From: Oscarella lobularis
Lineage: Eukaryota; Porifera; Homoscleromorpha; Homosclerophorida; Oscarellidae
Length of the DNA: 64,000 bases
Direction: 5' to 3'
Assembly: GCF_947507565.1 (NCBI RefSeq)
Contig: NC_089194.1
Location: forward strand, 1,736,001-1,800,000
Shown here one piece after another: positions 1 to 10,570 of this stretch (its first letter is position 1; every line of letters begins with the position of its first letter). The notes under the pieces were generated by a model that saw nothing but the letters and a program-made list of their open reading frames with translations, ran no database searches and had not been told where the DNA came from. Position numbers and translations under genes: made by a program.

Positions 1-3000
1 CTCGCGTTCTATGTCCCTGAGATCTTCCAAGGAAACTTTCTCTTTCAATTTTTCCTTCGTGGTCTTCTTAACCCATCCTGAAATCTCAACAAGTCTTCCT
101 TTCAATTCCATCACCTAGAAAACACCCCCAATGCTCATTGGTCAATACCCTACGTCACTTTTATACCCTATCAAAGCCAAAACTGACGGCAACTAGCTCC
201 TGTTCCATGTTCTGCGTCAGTGTAGCCCACTCCTTTGCAACGTTGTCTAACTGAGTTTGAACCAGACCTGCTTCTTCTCTCTCCGGATGCGTTTTCATAA
301 AAGCTTCGCCGTCTGAAACCAGCAAGTCCAATTCCTCTTGAAATCCCTTCTTTCTTCGCTGAAAACGCTGGAGATATCAATATATAAACGTAGGCAATTT
401 TTAAAATATTTTACTGACTTCGAGTTCGGTCTTTTTCTTTCCTCTCGCGCTTCCGCTTTTGAATACAGCTCCTTCTCTCTCCAATATCTTCACAAACGTC
501 TCGTATCTCTTCGCGTAGACCCCATAGAGATCCTCCTTTCGCTCGAGACGCATTTTTTTCATGTCCAAGAGCCGCTGGACCTTTTCCCAGTGGCGCTTGT
601 CTTTTTCAAGTCGCTGCTTGAACTGGCGTTGCGTATTTGCTGACATGTCAATCAGCAGATAGGAATCCGTAACAATGTCGCGAAATTTGTCGAGAGACGC
701 CTGATGAAGCTAAAAATTAATAAAGAAATTAATAATTAGATGATTAATTGAAATTCTTAATTGATCAATAAATAATATAGGAACGTTCTAATCAAATATC
801 AAATATCAAATTATTTTTATTGTTTTCACCTTATGAAGCTAAAAATTAATAAAGAAATCGATAAGTGAGACGTGAAATTAATAAATATTTATAGGAACGT
901 TCTAATCAATTACAAAATATTAAATTATTTTTATTATCTCCACCTTATGAAGCTAAAAAATTAATAAAGAAATCGATAAGTGAGACGCGAAAATAATAAT
1001 TAGATGATTAATCGAAATTCAATACATAGGAACGTTCTAATTCTAATCAACTATGAACTATTAAATTATTTTTATTATCCTCACCTTGAGATGTTCTTCT
1101 TGCCAGCCCTCCGCTTCCCCATCCCAGCTCTGCAAATGCTTATCAACCCTCTCCAGCCAATTCTCCAACGCTCCAAGCTGCGCTTCCTGCGTCGAAACAA
1201 CGACCTTCGATATCTTCCGTCCCTTCTCGCGAGAACTCGCCGTGACGCGATTCCAGCGCTTTCCCAGCTCCCCGACATCGCGATGGAGACCGCGAATGTC
1301 TTCGCTACTCGGCTGGCTTTTGATTACCGTGTTGCTACGGTCGATTAGTGACGTCACTTCTTGACTACGCTCGTGAAGATGCTTCAGACGATCTTGGTGC
1401 TCCGTGTAGAACGTTCGGGCCTTTGCGGCGTCCGTTCCCTGATGCGGAGGCGGAATTTCGAAACCCTGTTCCACTTCTGTGAGGAAGGAGTTGAGAGATT
1501 GGACTTCGGAGCGAAGGGTTTGGATTTTTATTGTTTTCGCTGACGTGGCTTGGATTTTGGGCGGTTTGAAGGCGGAAGTCGGCGACGCGGCAGAGGGACT
1601 GGCGATGACGTCACGCTTAGAAGACCCCAATTGAATCTAAACCACCAAAAATATTATTAATTCTAATATCGATTATAAGACTATTTACCTTGAGTGATGT
1701 GGATTTCTTTTCGTTTCCCTCCCCCTCGTCCGCTCTCCCGGATGCGGAAGAACCGACTCTAACAGTCACGTGACTTGTTTTGGAGATGGAGGATATTCCG
1801 TGATCGCTTTGGCTTTTTTTCATTTTGAAACCCGTGTTGCCAGGCGACGGCGAACGTTGATAGGTCGGCTTGGAGACGGCGGGAAGACGGGGAATCAAAG
1901 ACGGGGGTATGACGTCGTGGGGAAAGACGTTGTACAAAGAGGCAACGTAGAGAAAGACTACTTTGTCATCCGGGTCACCGCAGGCAATGTCTGAGGATGA
2001 AGGGCTCTAACTATGATATATTATTTTAATTTAATTTACCTGTAGGATCAATAAGACGCGGAACTTTCCACTCTTTTTCGGCGAGGTTAATTGCATGGCC
2101 GGCGCGTTCTTCTGGCTTCATTTTGGTGACGTTATCAAAGTCGAACAAAAAAGGACTATGGACTATGTTGGGGACCCCCAGAAATAAATATTTTAATTCA
2201 TTTACCTTTGGTTGTGGATGAGAGCATTCAGTGCCAAACCGTCACTAAAAGATTGCCCAAAATTATGCAGAGTCTTCACACTAGGAAACCTTGAAGAGAG
2301 GGATAAAATTTCTTATATATGACGTCAATTATTGGTTACTTTGAGCACGTTTCCTTTGCCCAGTGGAAGACCAGTTCTCTGACTTGGTGTTGATTTTTGC
2401 CCGCCTCTCGGACGTGATAGCGCAAAATCAACGCCTCCAAAAAGACGAAAATCATTTTCAAATTTCCCGCGTGAATGTCCTTGAAAAAAAACGCAAAGTC
2501 GATTTTTTAATTAATTATTAATTATAGATATCGCTAACTTTGCTTGTCAAATTTACGAGAAGAACGCGGTCGCTGCGAAGAAATTTGATTGCTCTATCGA
2601 GATTATCCAAATGATGAAAATCGAGGCCTCCTTTTGTCACGCTCTATATAGTTACGACTGCCGTAACAGTTCTTGGAATGAAAAACGGCCCGAATTACCA
2701 GACGAGTGCCGTTGAGCGCTTCGATTAGTGCCAATATAGCGCGGCCGTCTCTCAAATCCGTTCGCAGGTTGCGAATCTCCTTCGCGTAGCGCGTCTAAAT
2801 GCGGATAGAGAAAAAAGAAGAGATCCCGTATGCGATTAGCCACGTTTGCGACGAAACGTCTCGATTCGTTTACCTTTGACAAATGAAAGTTGATCCAGCG
2901 CGAATACACTCTCGCTTGAACCTCTTCGCGATGTTCTGATTAAAAGAAAATAGAAATCTTAGGGATTCTACCGTAGAACGACGATCCTATGGAGACTAAA

Positions 3001-3225
3001 TTTGAACTAAAACAGCTCATGCGACTGCGAAAGGGGTCGATACGGACGTATGGGTCGTACTGTCACCTCTTTTCGAGCGTCCGCCTGCAGAACCTCGCAC
3101 TTCGGCGTGAGTTTCGCTTTTCGCCGCTTCCATTGCGACTTCGATTGCGTTTGCGCGCGTTTCCGGACGTTAGGCAAACGCTCTGGTTCTCTTTTCACGG
3201 ACAAAAGCTCCGCTCGGACGTCCAC
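1..3225 (-). CDS. CH-CH actin-binding, spectrin-repeat protein (dystrophin/plakin/beta-spectrin superfamily), 3' end missing
   Basis: Predicted cytoskeletal linker: paired calponin-homology domains bind F-actin and spectrin repeats form the rod. Inferred exons (minus, 5' to 3'): about 3043-3225, 2874-2935, 2699-2794, 2539-2643, 2340-2479, 2206-2280, 2040-2155, 1689-1990, 1085-1636, 419-709, 167-367, 1-114. CH1 is visible as VYSRWINFHL, LRTDLRDGRAILALIEALNG and LDNLDRAIKFLR. CH2 is visible as SFSDGLALNALIHNQ, LFDFDNVTKMKPEERAGHAI and YVASLYNVFPHDV. A Ser/Pro-rich linker follows, then heptad-rich helices typical of spectrin repeats. Assignment to one subfamily is not possible because the C terminus lies outside the window. 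The first exon and its donor are the least certain part. It is divergent from the oxidase gene at 3645. Confidence 0.85.
701..1086. repeat. Three tandem ~120-bp repeats in an intron, each copying splice sites
   Basis: The 375-nt intron 710-1084 of the spectrin-repeat gene consists of three diverged tandem copies (about 701-832, 833-947, 948-1086). On the minus strand each internal boundary reads TTTTTAG, then CTTCATAAG, then GTG. So a 9-nt segment with an acceptor before it and a donor after it lies at 830-838 and again at 944-952. The unit therefore duplicated the intron together with the first bases of the next exon (real start CTTCATCAG at 709-701). Confidence 0.8.
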
Positions 3226-3644
3226 GCAGATATGCGAGGTATGAGAAAGAGGCGTGTCCCGGCGTCTGTTCGTGTCAAAATCTGCGCAGGATGTTGTGAC
3301 ATTACGTCAATCGTGCGACGTACCATGCTTCTACACGGGACATTTAGAGAAGCGGCGCGGGAATTCTACGCGCTCTCTATCTAACGCTTCCCGTATTCCG
3401 CTCATTAATTAAGAGGCCTGGACCTCAGAAAAAAAGAGCGTAGGCCGGCCAGCCAATTCTTAGACCATTTTACAGGCAATAACACTGACCTCTTTTTGGC
3501 GGAGCTAGTCTGCTAAGTCGTAGTGTAGCCAGACAATAAAGTGAATATTAAAATGCACGGCTTGATCATTTGCCTTCTGGTACGGTATTTACCCGTCCCC
3601 CCCGCTGTTGCGTGCGCACAGCATTCTTTGTCTCCACCCGTGGG
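3226..3644. promoter_or_regulatory. Divergent promoter region between the spectrin-repeat gene (-) and the amine oxidase (+)
   Basis: No credible coding exon is seen in these 419 bp. They separate two divergent first exons, so both promoters should lie here. A CCAAT motif is visible near 3450 (AGCCAATTC); no clear TATA box is seen for either gene. Confidence 0.45.
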
Positions 3645-5438
3645 ATGTCGCTTCGTAGTGTCGCTGTTTTCTTTCTACTCTCTCCAGCCCTTTGCTTTGG
3701 AGAAAAAACCGTTCTCATATTAGGAGGCGGTCTTGCCGGCTTGCAGGCGGCCGCGACACTCCGCAGTCAAAACATCAACTTCGTACTACTCGAGTCAACA
3801 AACGAAGTAGGAGGCCGCGTTCTAACAAGATCGTTTCAAGGGCGTCCCATCAACGTGGGACCGGCCGTCATCAATCCCGGTGCCCAGTGGATCCATGGCA
3901 TATCGACCGAAAATCCCATATGGGCGTTGGCCTCATCGGACGAGTGCAACGTTACTTCCGCTTTCTTTGGTTACGATACTATAGCATTCTACGATGCGGA
4001 CGGCGACGGCTTCAAAACCGACCAGGAAACGAGTTACGCCGACGTCGACGCCGTATTTGACGCTATTGACGTGATAGCCGAGAATGCGACGAAGTATGGT
4101 AAGTAAACACCCGCGGAATGCCAAGGCGGTCCGGTCCCTTTGTGTAAACACTCCACCCTTCATTAGAAGAGCGTGCAATATCTGTAGTGAAAATGATGAT
4201 TCGTGTTGTATTGCAGCCGGAATGTCATTGCGAGAAGCGTTGAATGACGAGGGTTCGTGGACTGTCAATACGTCAATGAAATCCGCCATAAATTGGTTTG
4301 CAGTCGATTTCGAACACGCGGCGAATGCCAGTCAGTTAGCAGCCGGCCACATTGCACTTCCCACCTATGAAGTGTTTGGCGAAGACAATCATTTGATTAC
4401 GGATAGCGAAGGAATTCAGAAGATACCCAAGTGTATTGCCAAACAAGCTAATCTGGTTGAAGGAACCAACCTGCATTTGAATGCAAGAGTAAAGACCATT
4501 GATTATGGAAGCACTAACAATGTCACCGTGACTACTAGTGATGGAAAATCGTACAGTGCTGATTACGCTATAGTTACGTTCAGTGCAGGTGTGTTGCGAC
4601 ACCAGGGCTTAGACTTTGTTCCGCCGCTGCCAGAAGATAAACAAGAAGCAATTGAAAAATTCCGCATGGGACTCTATGAAACGGTCTATCTCAAATTTCG
4701 GAATAACTTCTGGGGTGAGACGCTCAAGTCGGTTGCAAATTCGTCGCAGGGAGTCAACAATATTCTTGTCGGAACAAGCAATCGTTCTTGGGTTTTCTAT
4801 TTTTATAATCTGGCGCCGTTTCACGATGATTGGCACACTTTGGCTGCAGTGGCTACAGGCGAACTCGCCCTTAAAATGGAACGACAATCAATTAACAAAA
4901 CCAGAGATGAAATAATGGATTTGCTTAGGCAACAATACGGCAACGCTACAGAAGACCCGGTTGACATTTACGTTCCTATCTGGTATCATGACGACAACTT
5001 TTACGGATCCTACTCGTACTGGCCGCTCGGTCTTACGAGATCGGAATTTCTTGATGCTAAGGCTTCCATTTCTGGAAAACTGTACTTTGCGGGAGAGGCT
5101 TTCAGTGAAGACTTCCCTGCATTCATGCATGGGGCTTATTTAACTGGAGAAGAAGCAGCCAACTGCGTCGTCAAGAAAATCAAACCCGATTTCGACTTTA
5201 CGTGCAACAGTACGCTGTCTTTTACTATTGTTTCAATTTAGACAATGAGTCTCTGGTATTTTTAGTAACAGACAAGTCATCTGAATCGCCGACGCCAACG
5301 CCGACGGGGTCAGCAACCCTGTTGAATTCGAGGTATATAGCTGCAAATCTCGAATAATGAATCAACTAAAATGTGCAATTTAGCTTCACCGCAATGGCTG
5401 TCTCAATTGTGAGCTTCCTACTGTTGCCCTGGCTCTAA
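3645..5438 (+). CDS. Secreted/GPI-anchored FAD polyamine-oxidase-like protein
   Basis: Flavin amine oxidase family, related to extracellular polyamine oxidases. Exons 3645-4098, 4217-5209, 5266-5332, 5384-5438 give 522 aa. The start at 3645 yields a signal peptide (SLRSVAVFFLLSPALCFG); upstream in-frame ATGs would bury it. The FAD dinucleotide motif VLILGGGLAGL is at about residues 24-34, VGGRV and GAQWIHG follow, and YFAGEAFSEDFPAFMHGAYL is the C-terminal FAD motif. Reading straight through exon 2 stops at 5241, but a canonical donor at 5210 and two further short introns append a Ser/Thr/Pro-rich spacer and a hydrophobic tail ending FLLLPWL, a GPI-attachment pattern. Oddity: the Lys conserved in this family before the xIFLxF strand appears to be Thr307 (YETVYLKF), so classical oxidase activity is uncertain. 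Confidence 0.88.
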
Positions 5439-5711
5439 ACACCCAGTTGCTGGTACTTATTGTGTGAACTTCTCCTGTTTGTGCTTGCATGTCTATTATA
5501 GAGCCATAGTACTGTGCTACTTAGCAAACTCTGATCATGTAAAATCCAAGTAAGTGATACGAGACGAGCACGTGGCGCGATAACTCATGGTGGCGGCAGA
5601 TAGTGAGACCATAATGATAAGGCTATGACGTGATCATCTTCATACGGTATAGCAGATTGTCATTGCATGAAGTTGTTCCTCATTCGACACTGTACTACCG
5701 CGACGAGCGCA

Positions 5712-6618
5712 ATGATCATCAAAGTTGCAATTGCCCTCGCTCTCTTGCACGTCGCTTTCGCCGTTGCGCCCTGCACGCTTCCTGATACGTTGTCTGGATG
5801 CGTGTACGGTGAGAACACAATCGGCGAAATGGACGGCCTGCAATTTGATCTAATTCGCTTTGCGTACGACGCACAAAACGAGAGAATGGCAGCGAGGGCC
5901 TCGATCGGACAAGAAAAGTATCGTTGGAGCTTCGGAGTAATACTAAAGTAGATATTATTACTTGTGCAGGAATTTCAGCGTCATTGCTTTGTTCCAAAAG
6001 AAAATCGTTTATGTCTTCAATGCTGAGGAGTGTGTGGTAAATGTCTTTCGAATTGTGCATGGGTCTCGGGCACGGAGGGTTTTTTAGGCTGCAACCTTGA
6101 AAAAGGCGTTTACGAAGTGGGCCATCCCCGACAATGCAGCATATCTCGGTGGTTTTACAGAAGGCATTGGAGTCGAGAGTATTCGCAACGAGCTGTTTGA
6201 ACTGATACTGAACCACAACTTTGATTTGCCTGGCAAAGAACGTTTGGCAACTCGGTAAGTAAGCAGTCTTCCATCCTGAACCCATGCAGCCTTTAATTGT
6301 ACGGTGTATAGACCTCATCATCACTTCAAGCTTCCTGGACCCCATCCTAGCCCTCATCCCGACCATACCTTGCTGTGGGGAATAGACGTCACGTCTACTT
6401 CCTGCGTTCCAGTTAGTGAATATACATTTATTAGCGACGGGGGCCGGGTCTATGACAACACGAATTTTGAGTACGGAAACCTTCGAGCTTCAGTCAAGGA
6501 GGGGGACCTTACTCCGCCGAGTCGTTGTCCGGGTCAAGCGAACGTAGAAATGGATTACCCAATGATTGTTGAAGCCCAGAAATATCTTGATTACTCCCAG
6601 GTAGTCAAGTTCTTCTGA
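5712..6618 (+). CDS. Ependymin-related protein, copy 1 (divergent; first splice junction anomalous)
   Basis: Small secreted ependymin-family protein, first of a tandem array. Exons 2-4 are clean: 5970-6036, 6088-6254, 6312-6618. Signal peptide IIKVAIALALLHVAFA, then the family opening PCTLPDTLSG and RFAYDAQNERM. The last exon carries a His/Pro-rich hinge (PHHHFKLPGPHPSPHPDH) and the C-terminal LTPPSRCPG block. Problem: relative to the other copies one C is missing at the exon 1 donor (TATCGT instead of TATCCGT), which shifts the frame if that donor is used. The only in-frame alternative is a GT-AG intron of just 22 nt (5948-5969), which would give 258 aa. Either splicing is extraordinary or the copy is a pseudogene. 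Polyadenylation signal AATAAA at 6715-6720. Confidence 0.65.
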
Positions 6619-6793
6619 AGGCGGTAGCTTCCGCATTGGACACATGACTGTGCCAAATTGATGTTGTACGACGTTGTTTTTTTGTGTCCTGGTATTGTCT
6701 CAGTCTGCATTGAGAATAAAAAAGAAGACAAAGAGTGAGGTGCGGTGATCACGGTGCGAGCGCGTGATGATGACGCATGTGACGGAGAAATAA

Positions 6794-6899
6794 AATGGGG
6801 CCGGGCTTGGCCCGTGGCGCATGATCTGGACAATACCGCGGATCTCCCTGAAACGTCATTGTTTCCCTAGGCTCGTACCATTCAGTACCAAGGAACGCC
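6794..6899 (+). promoter_or_regulatory. Conserved promoter-proximal block of ependymin-related copies 2-4 (also 8154-8257, 9533-9634)
   Basis: The ~105 bp before the ATG of copies 2, 3 and 4 are almost identical and absent before copy 1. The block contains an inverted repeat GAAACGTCATTGTTTC (6850-6865, 8207-8222, 9585-9600) with a CRE-like half site, and ends with CAGTACCAAGGAACGCC before the ATG. No TATA box is obvious. Conservation over non-coding DNA fits co-regulation or simple recency of duplication. Confidence 0.55.
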
Positions 6900-7866
6900 A
6901 TGATCACAGTCGGAATTGCCCTCGCTCTCGTAACCGTGGCTTTCGCCGCCCCCACTCCCTGCACGTTTCCTGATAAGTGGTCGGGATACGTCGCGGGCGA
7001 AATCAACGAAAGAGGCGGAATTCGATTCGACTTCTTTGAAGTGGCGTACGACGCGGCAAACAAGAGGGTCGCAGCGGCGGCTTCGATTGGACTAGAAAAG
7101 TATCCGTAGACCAGCCGGCGCCTCTTCACTGCGTGTTTACTTAGAGCTATCTTATTACGCAGGAACTTCAGCGCCATTGCTTTGTTCCAGAAGAAAACAC
7201 TCTATGTATTCAACACCGAAAAGAAGCACTGCGCGGTAAACTTCTCTTCCGGATTGTGGGATGTGTGCGGAACTAGACGGGCGGCCGGTTTTTAGGTTGC
7301 GAACTTGGACAAAACGTTCGAAAAGTGGGGCATTCCCGACGATGCAACGTATATGGATAGTTATACGACGGGCCTCGGATCCCAGACAATTCACAACGAG
7401 GAGTTTGGAAAATCAGTGGCAATGAACCACTCCCACGTTTCGATTGGTTAGAAAAAAATTATGTAGCCCAATTTTTCAGACTCGCAATTAATTAAAATAT
7501 TACATTGCTTTTTTAGGTGATCCACACCACGGACCCCATCCCGGACCCCATCATCAACCCCATCCCGGACGCCATCATCATCAACCTCATCCTGGACCCC
7601 ATCCTTCTGAGGTTCATCTTGACTGGGGAATGAGCGTTACGGCAACAACCTGCGTTCCAGTTAATGAAGAGGTGGTGATACACGTTGACGACAGGTTCTA
7701 TGACAAGGCAAATATTGACTACGTGGACATTCAAGCTTCAGTCAGCGAGGATTATTTTACTCCGCCAAGTTATTGCCCGGGTGAAGCAAACGTGAAAATA
7801 GATCACCCCACAATCGCTCAAGCCAAGAATGACCTTGATTTCTCTCCAGCAATCAAGTTCTTCTAA
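6900..7866 (+). CDS. Ependymin-related protein, copy 2
   Basis: Exons 6900-7105, 7163-7235, 7296-7446, 7517-7866 (259 aa). Signal peptide ITVGIALALVTVAFA; mature start TPCTFPDKWSG; VAYDAANKRVAAAASIG; FQKKTLYVFNTEKKHC; LDKTFEKWGIPDDATY; then the longest His/Pro hinge of the array (repeats of HPGPH and HHQPHPG) and a C-terminal domain ending FTPPSYCPGEANVK. The spaced cysteines and beta-strand pattern are those of ependymin-related proteins, secreted glycoproteins with a lipid-pocket fold; their physiological role in non-vertebrates is not settled. Exon sizes 2 and 3 (73, 151 nt) are identical in copies 2-4, showing recent tandem duplication. AATAAA at 7988-7993. Confidence 0.85.
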
Positions 7867-8257
7867 AAGGCTTGAGTGTTGGAGTGGAAGCCTCCCCACG
7901 TTGGACACATGATTGTGACGTCTTTGTTGTTTTTTTGTCTGCTGATGGTGTTTGAGCAAGTCTTGCCAGTCCTCTTGTTTGCGCTGAAATAAAAAAAGCA
8001 AAAGCGTCTTTGTGTCTTAGTTGCTCATTGATTCTAGGTCGTTTGGAGGTATTAGGAAAAATTCTAAATGGCTTTCATAGTAGAGAGGAAACTTGGCCGC
8101 TCAATAGGAAGTTGTTAGCAGAGCCGTATATAGAGATTAAACTTTCCTCAAAAAATGGGGCCGGGCTTGCCCGTGGGCGCATGATCTGGACAACACCGAT
8201 CTCCCGGAAACGTCATTGTTTCCCTAGGCTCGTAGCATTCAGTACCAAGGAACGCCC
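7867..8257 (+). other. Intergenic spacer between ependymin copies 2 and 3
   Basis: 3' UTR of copy 2 (ends near AATAAA 7988-7993), then a segment shared with the spacers at 9218-9634 and 10571-10850 (e.g. AGAGGAAACTTGGCCG), then the promoter block of copy 3. No gene seen. Confidence 0.6.
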
Positions 8258-9217
8258 ATGATCACAGTCGCCGGGATTGCCCTCGCTCTCGTAACCGTGG
8301 CTTTCGCCGCCGTCCCCACTCCCTGCACGTTTCCTGATACGTGGTCGGGAGTCATCGCGGCCGAAATCAACGGAAGAGACGGAGTTCGACAAGACTTATT
8401 TGACGTGGCGTACGACGCGGCAAACGAGAGGGTCGCAGCGGCGGCTTCGATTGGACTAGAAAAGTATCCGTACCAGCCGGCGCCGCCGCTCCACTGCGTT
8501 GTTTACTTAAAGCTATCTTATTACGCAGGAACTTCAGCGCCATTGCTTTGTTCCAGAAGAAAATCCTCTATGTATTCAACACCGAAAAGGAGCACTGCGT
8601 GGTATAAACTTCTCTTTCGCATTGTGGGATGTGTGCGGAACTATAGACGGGCGGCCGGTTTTTAGGTTGCGAACTTGGATAAGGCGTTCGAAAAGTGGGG
8701 CATTCCCGACGATGCAAGGTTTAAGGATGGTTTTACGACGGGCTTCGGAGACCAGACAATTCACAACGAGAACTTTGGAAAATCAGTGGCAATGAACCAC
8801 TCCCACGTTTCGATTGGTTAGAAAAAAATTATGTAGCCCAATTTTTCAGAATCGCGCGTCTTAATTAAGAGACGCAATTATAAATTAAAATAACGCACTG
8901 CCTTTTTAGGAGAACTCCATCCTCGTCACTTTCAACCTCATCCTGGACCCCATCCTCCTGAGGCTCATATTGACTGGGAAATGAGCGTTACGGCAACAAC
9001 CTGCTTTCCACTTAAAGAAGAGGCATTGATACACGTTGAAGACAGGCTCTATGACAAGGCATATAATGAATACGTGGACATTCAAGCTTCAGTCAGCGAG
9101 GATTATTTTACTCCGCCAAGCTATTGCCCGGGTGAAGCAAACGTGAAAATGGATCACCCCACAATCGCTCAAGCCAAGAATGACCTTGATTTCTCTCCAG
9201 CAATCAAGTTATTCTAA
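8258..9217 (+). CDS. Ependymin-related protein, copy 3
   Basis: Exons 8258-8469, 8529-8601, 8666-8816, 8910-9217 (247 aa). Same architecture as copy 2: signal peptide, TPCTFPDTWSG, VAYDAANERVAAAASIG, FQKKILYVFNTEKEHC, FEKWGIPDDARFKDGF, short hinge (LHPRHFQPHPGPHPPE) and C-terminal EDYFTPPSYCPG. Exon 1 is two codons longer than in copies 2 and 4. The hinge is much shorter than in copy 2, so this is the fast-changing part of the protein while the flanking domains stay nearly identical. AATAAA at 9354-9359. Confidence 0.85.
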
Positions 9218-9634
9218 AAGGCTTGAGTGTTGGAGTGGAAGCCTCCCCACATTGGACACGTTATTGTGCTGAATTGATGTCTTTGTTGTTTTTTTGTCTG
9301 CTGATGGTGTTTGTCAGCAAGTCTTGCCAGTCCTCCCTCTTGTAGACGCTGAAAATAAAGAAAGAGAAAACGTCTTCGTGTCTTCTTAGATTCTAGGAAA
9401 AATTGCCTATTGATTATAATTCTAATGGTTTTCTACTATATAGTACGGAGGAAACTTGGCCGTTCAATAGGAAGTTGTTAGTAAGCAGTAATGATGACGC
9501 ATGTGACGGAGAAATGTAATCAAAAATTAAAATGGGGCCGGGCTATAGCCCGTGGCGCATGATCTGGACAACACCGATCTCCCGGAAACGTCATTGTTTC
9601 CCTAGGCTCGTACCATTCAGTACCAAGGAACGCC
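9218..9634 (+). other. Intergenic spacer between ependymin copies 3 and 4
   Basis: Holds the 3' UTR of copy 3 (AATAAA 9354-9359), the repeated spacer segment also found at 7867-8257, and the promoter block of copy 4. No gene seen. Confidence 0.6.
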
Positions 9635-10570
9635 ATGATCACAGTCGGAATTGCCCTCGCTCTCGTAACCGTGGCTTTCGCCGCCCCCACTCCCTGCACG
9701 TTTCCTGATAAGTGGTCGGGAGCCATCGCGGCCGAAATCAACGAAAGAGACGGACTTCGATTCGACATCATTGAAGTGGCGTACGACGCGGCAAACAAGA
9801 GGGTCGCAGCGGCGGCTTCGATTGGACTAGAAAAGTATCCGTAGACCCGCTTGTACTGCGTTGTTTACTTAGAGCTATCTTATTACGCAGGAACTTCAGC
9901 GTCATTGCTTTGTTCCAGAAGAAAACCCTCTATGTATTCAACACCGAAAAGAAGCACTGCGCGGTAAACTTCTCTTCCGGATTGTGGGATGGGGTGTGGA
10001 ACTAGACGGGCGGCCGGTTTTAGGTTGCGAACTTGGATAAGGCGTTCGAAAAGTGGGGCATTCCCGACGATGCAACGTTTAAGGATGGTTTTACGACGGG
10101 CCTCGGATCCCAGACAATTCACAACGAGGAGTTTGGAACATCAGTGACAATGAACCACTCCCACGTTTCGATTGGTTAGAAAAAAATTATGTAGCCCAAT
10201 TTTTCAGACTCGCGCGTCTTAAGAGGCGTAATTTTAAAAATGCATTGCCTTTTTAGGAGAACCCCACCACGGACCCCATCCGGGACCCCATCCGGGACCT
10301 CACCCGGGACCTCCTTCTGTGCTCCACTGGGGAATGAGAGTGACGCAAACAACCTGCGTTCCAGTTAATGAAGAGGTGACGATACACTTCGACGGCAGGT
10401 GCCATGACAAGGCATATATTAACTACGTGGACATGCAAGCTTCAGTCAGCGAGAGTTCTTTTACTCCGCCAAGTTATTGCCCGGGTGAAGCAAACGTGAA
10501 AATGGATCACCCCACAATCGCTCAAGCCAAGAATGACCTTGATTTCTCTCCAGCAATCAAGTTCTTCTAA
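9635..10570 (+). CDS. Ependymin-related protein, copy 4
   Basis: Exons 9635-9840, 9891-9963, 10024-10174, 10257-10570 (247 aa). Nearly identical to copy 2 in exons 1-3 (TPCTFPDKWSG, FDIIEVAYDAANKRV, FEKWGIPDDATFKDGF). The hinge is a simple run of HPGPHPGPHPGPP type. The C-terminal domain has RVTQTTCVPVNEE and SSFTPPSYCPG. Its introns match those of copies 2 and 3 at nucleotide level, for example the shared GGTTAGAAAAAAATTATGTAG after exon 3, implying gene conversion or very recent duplication. Polyadenylation signal near 10701. Confidence 0.85.
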
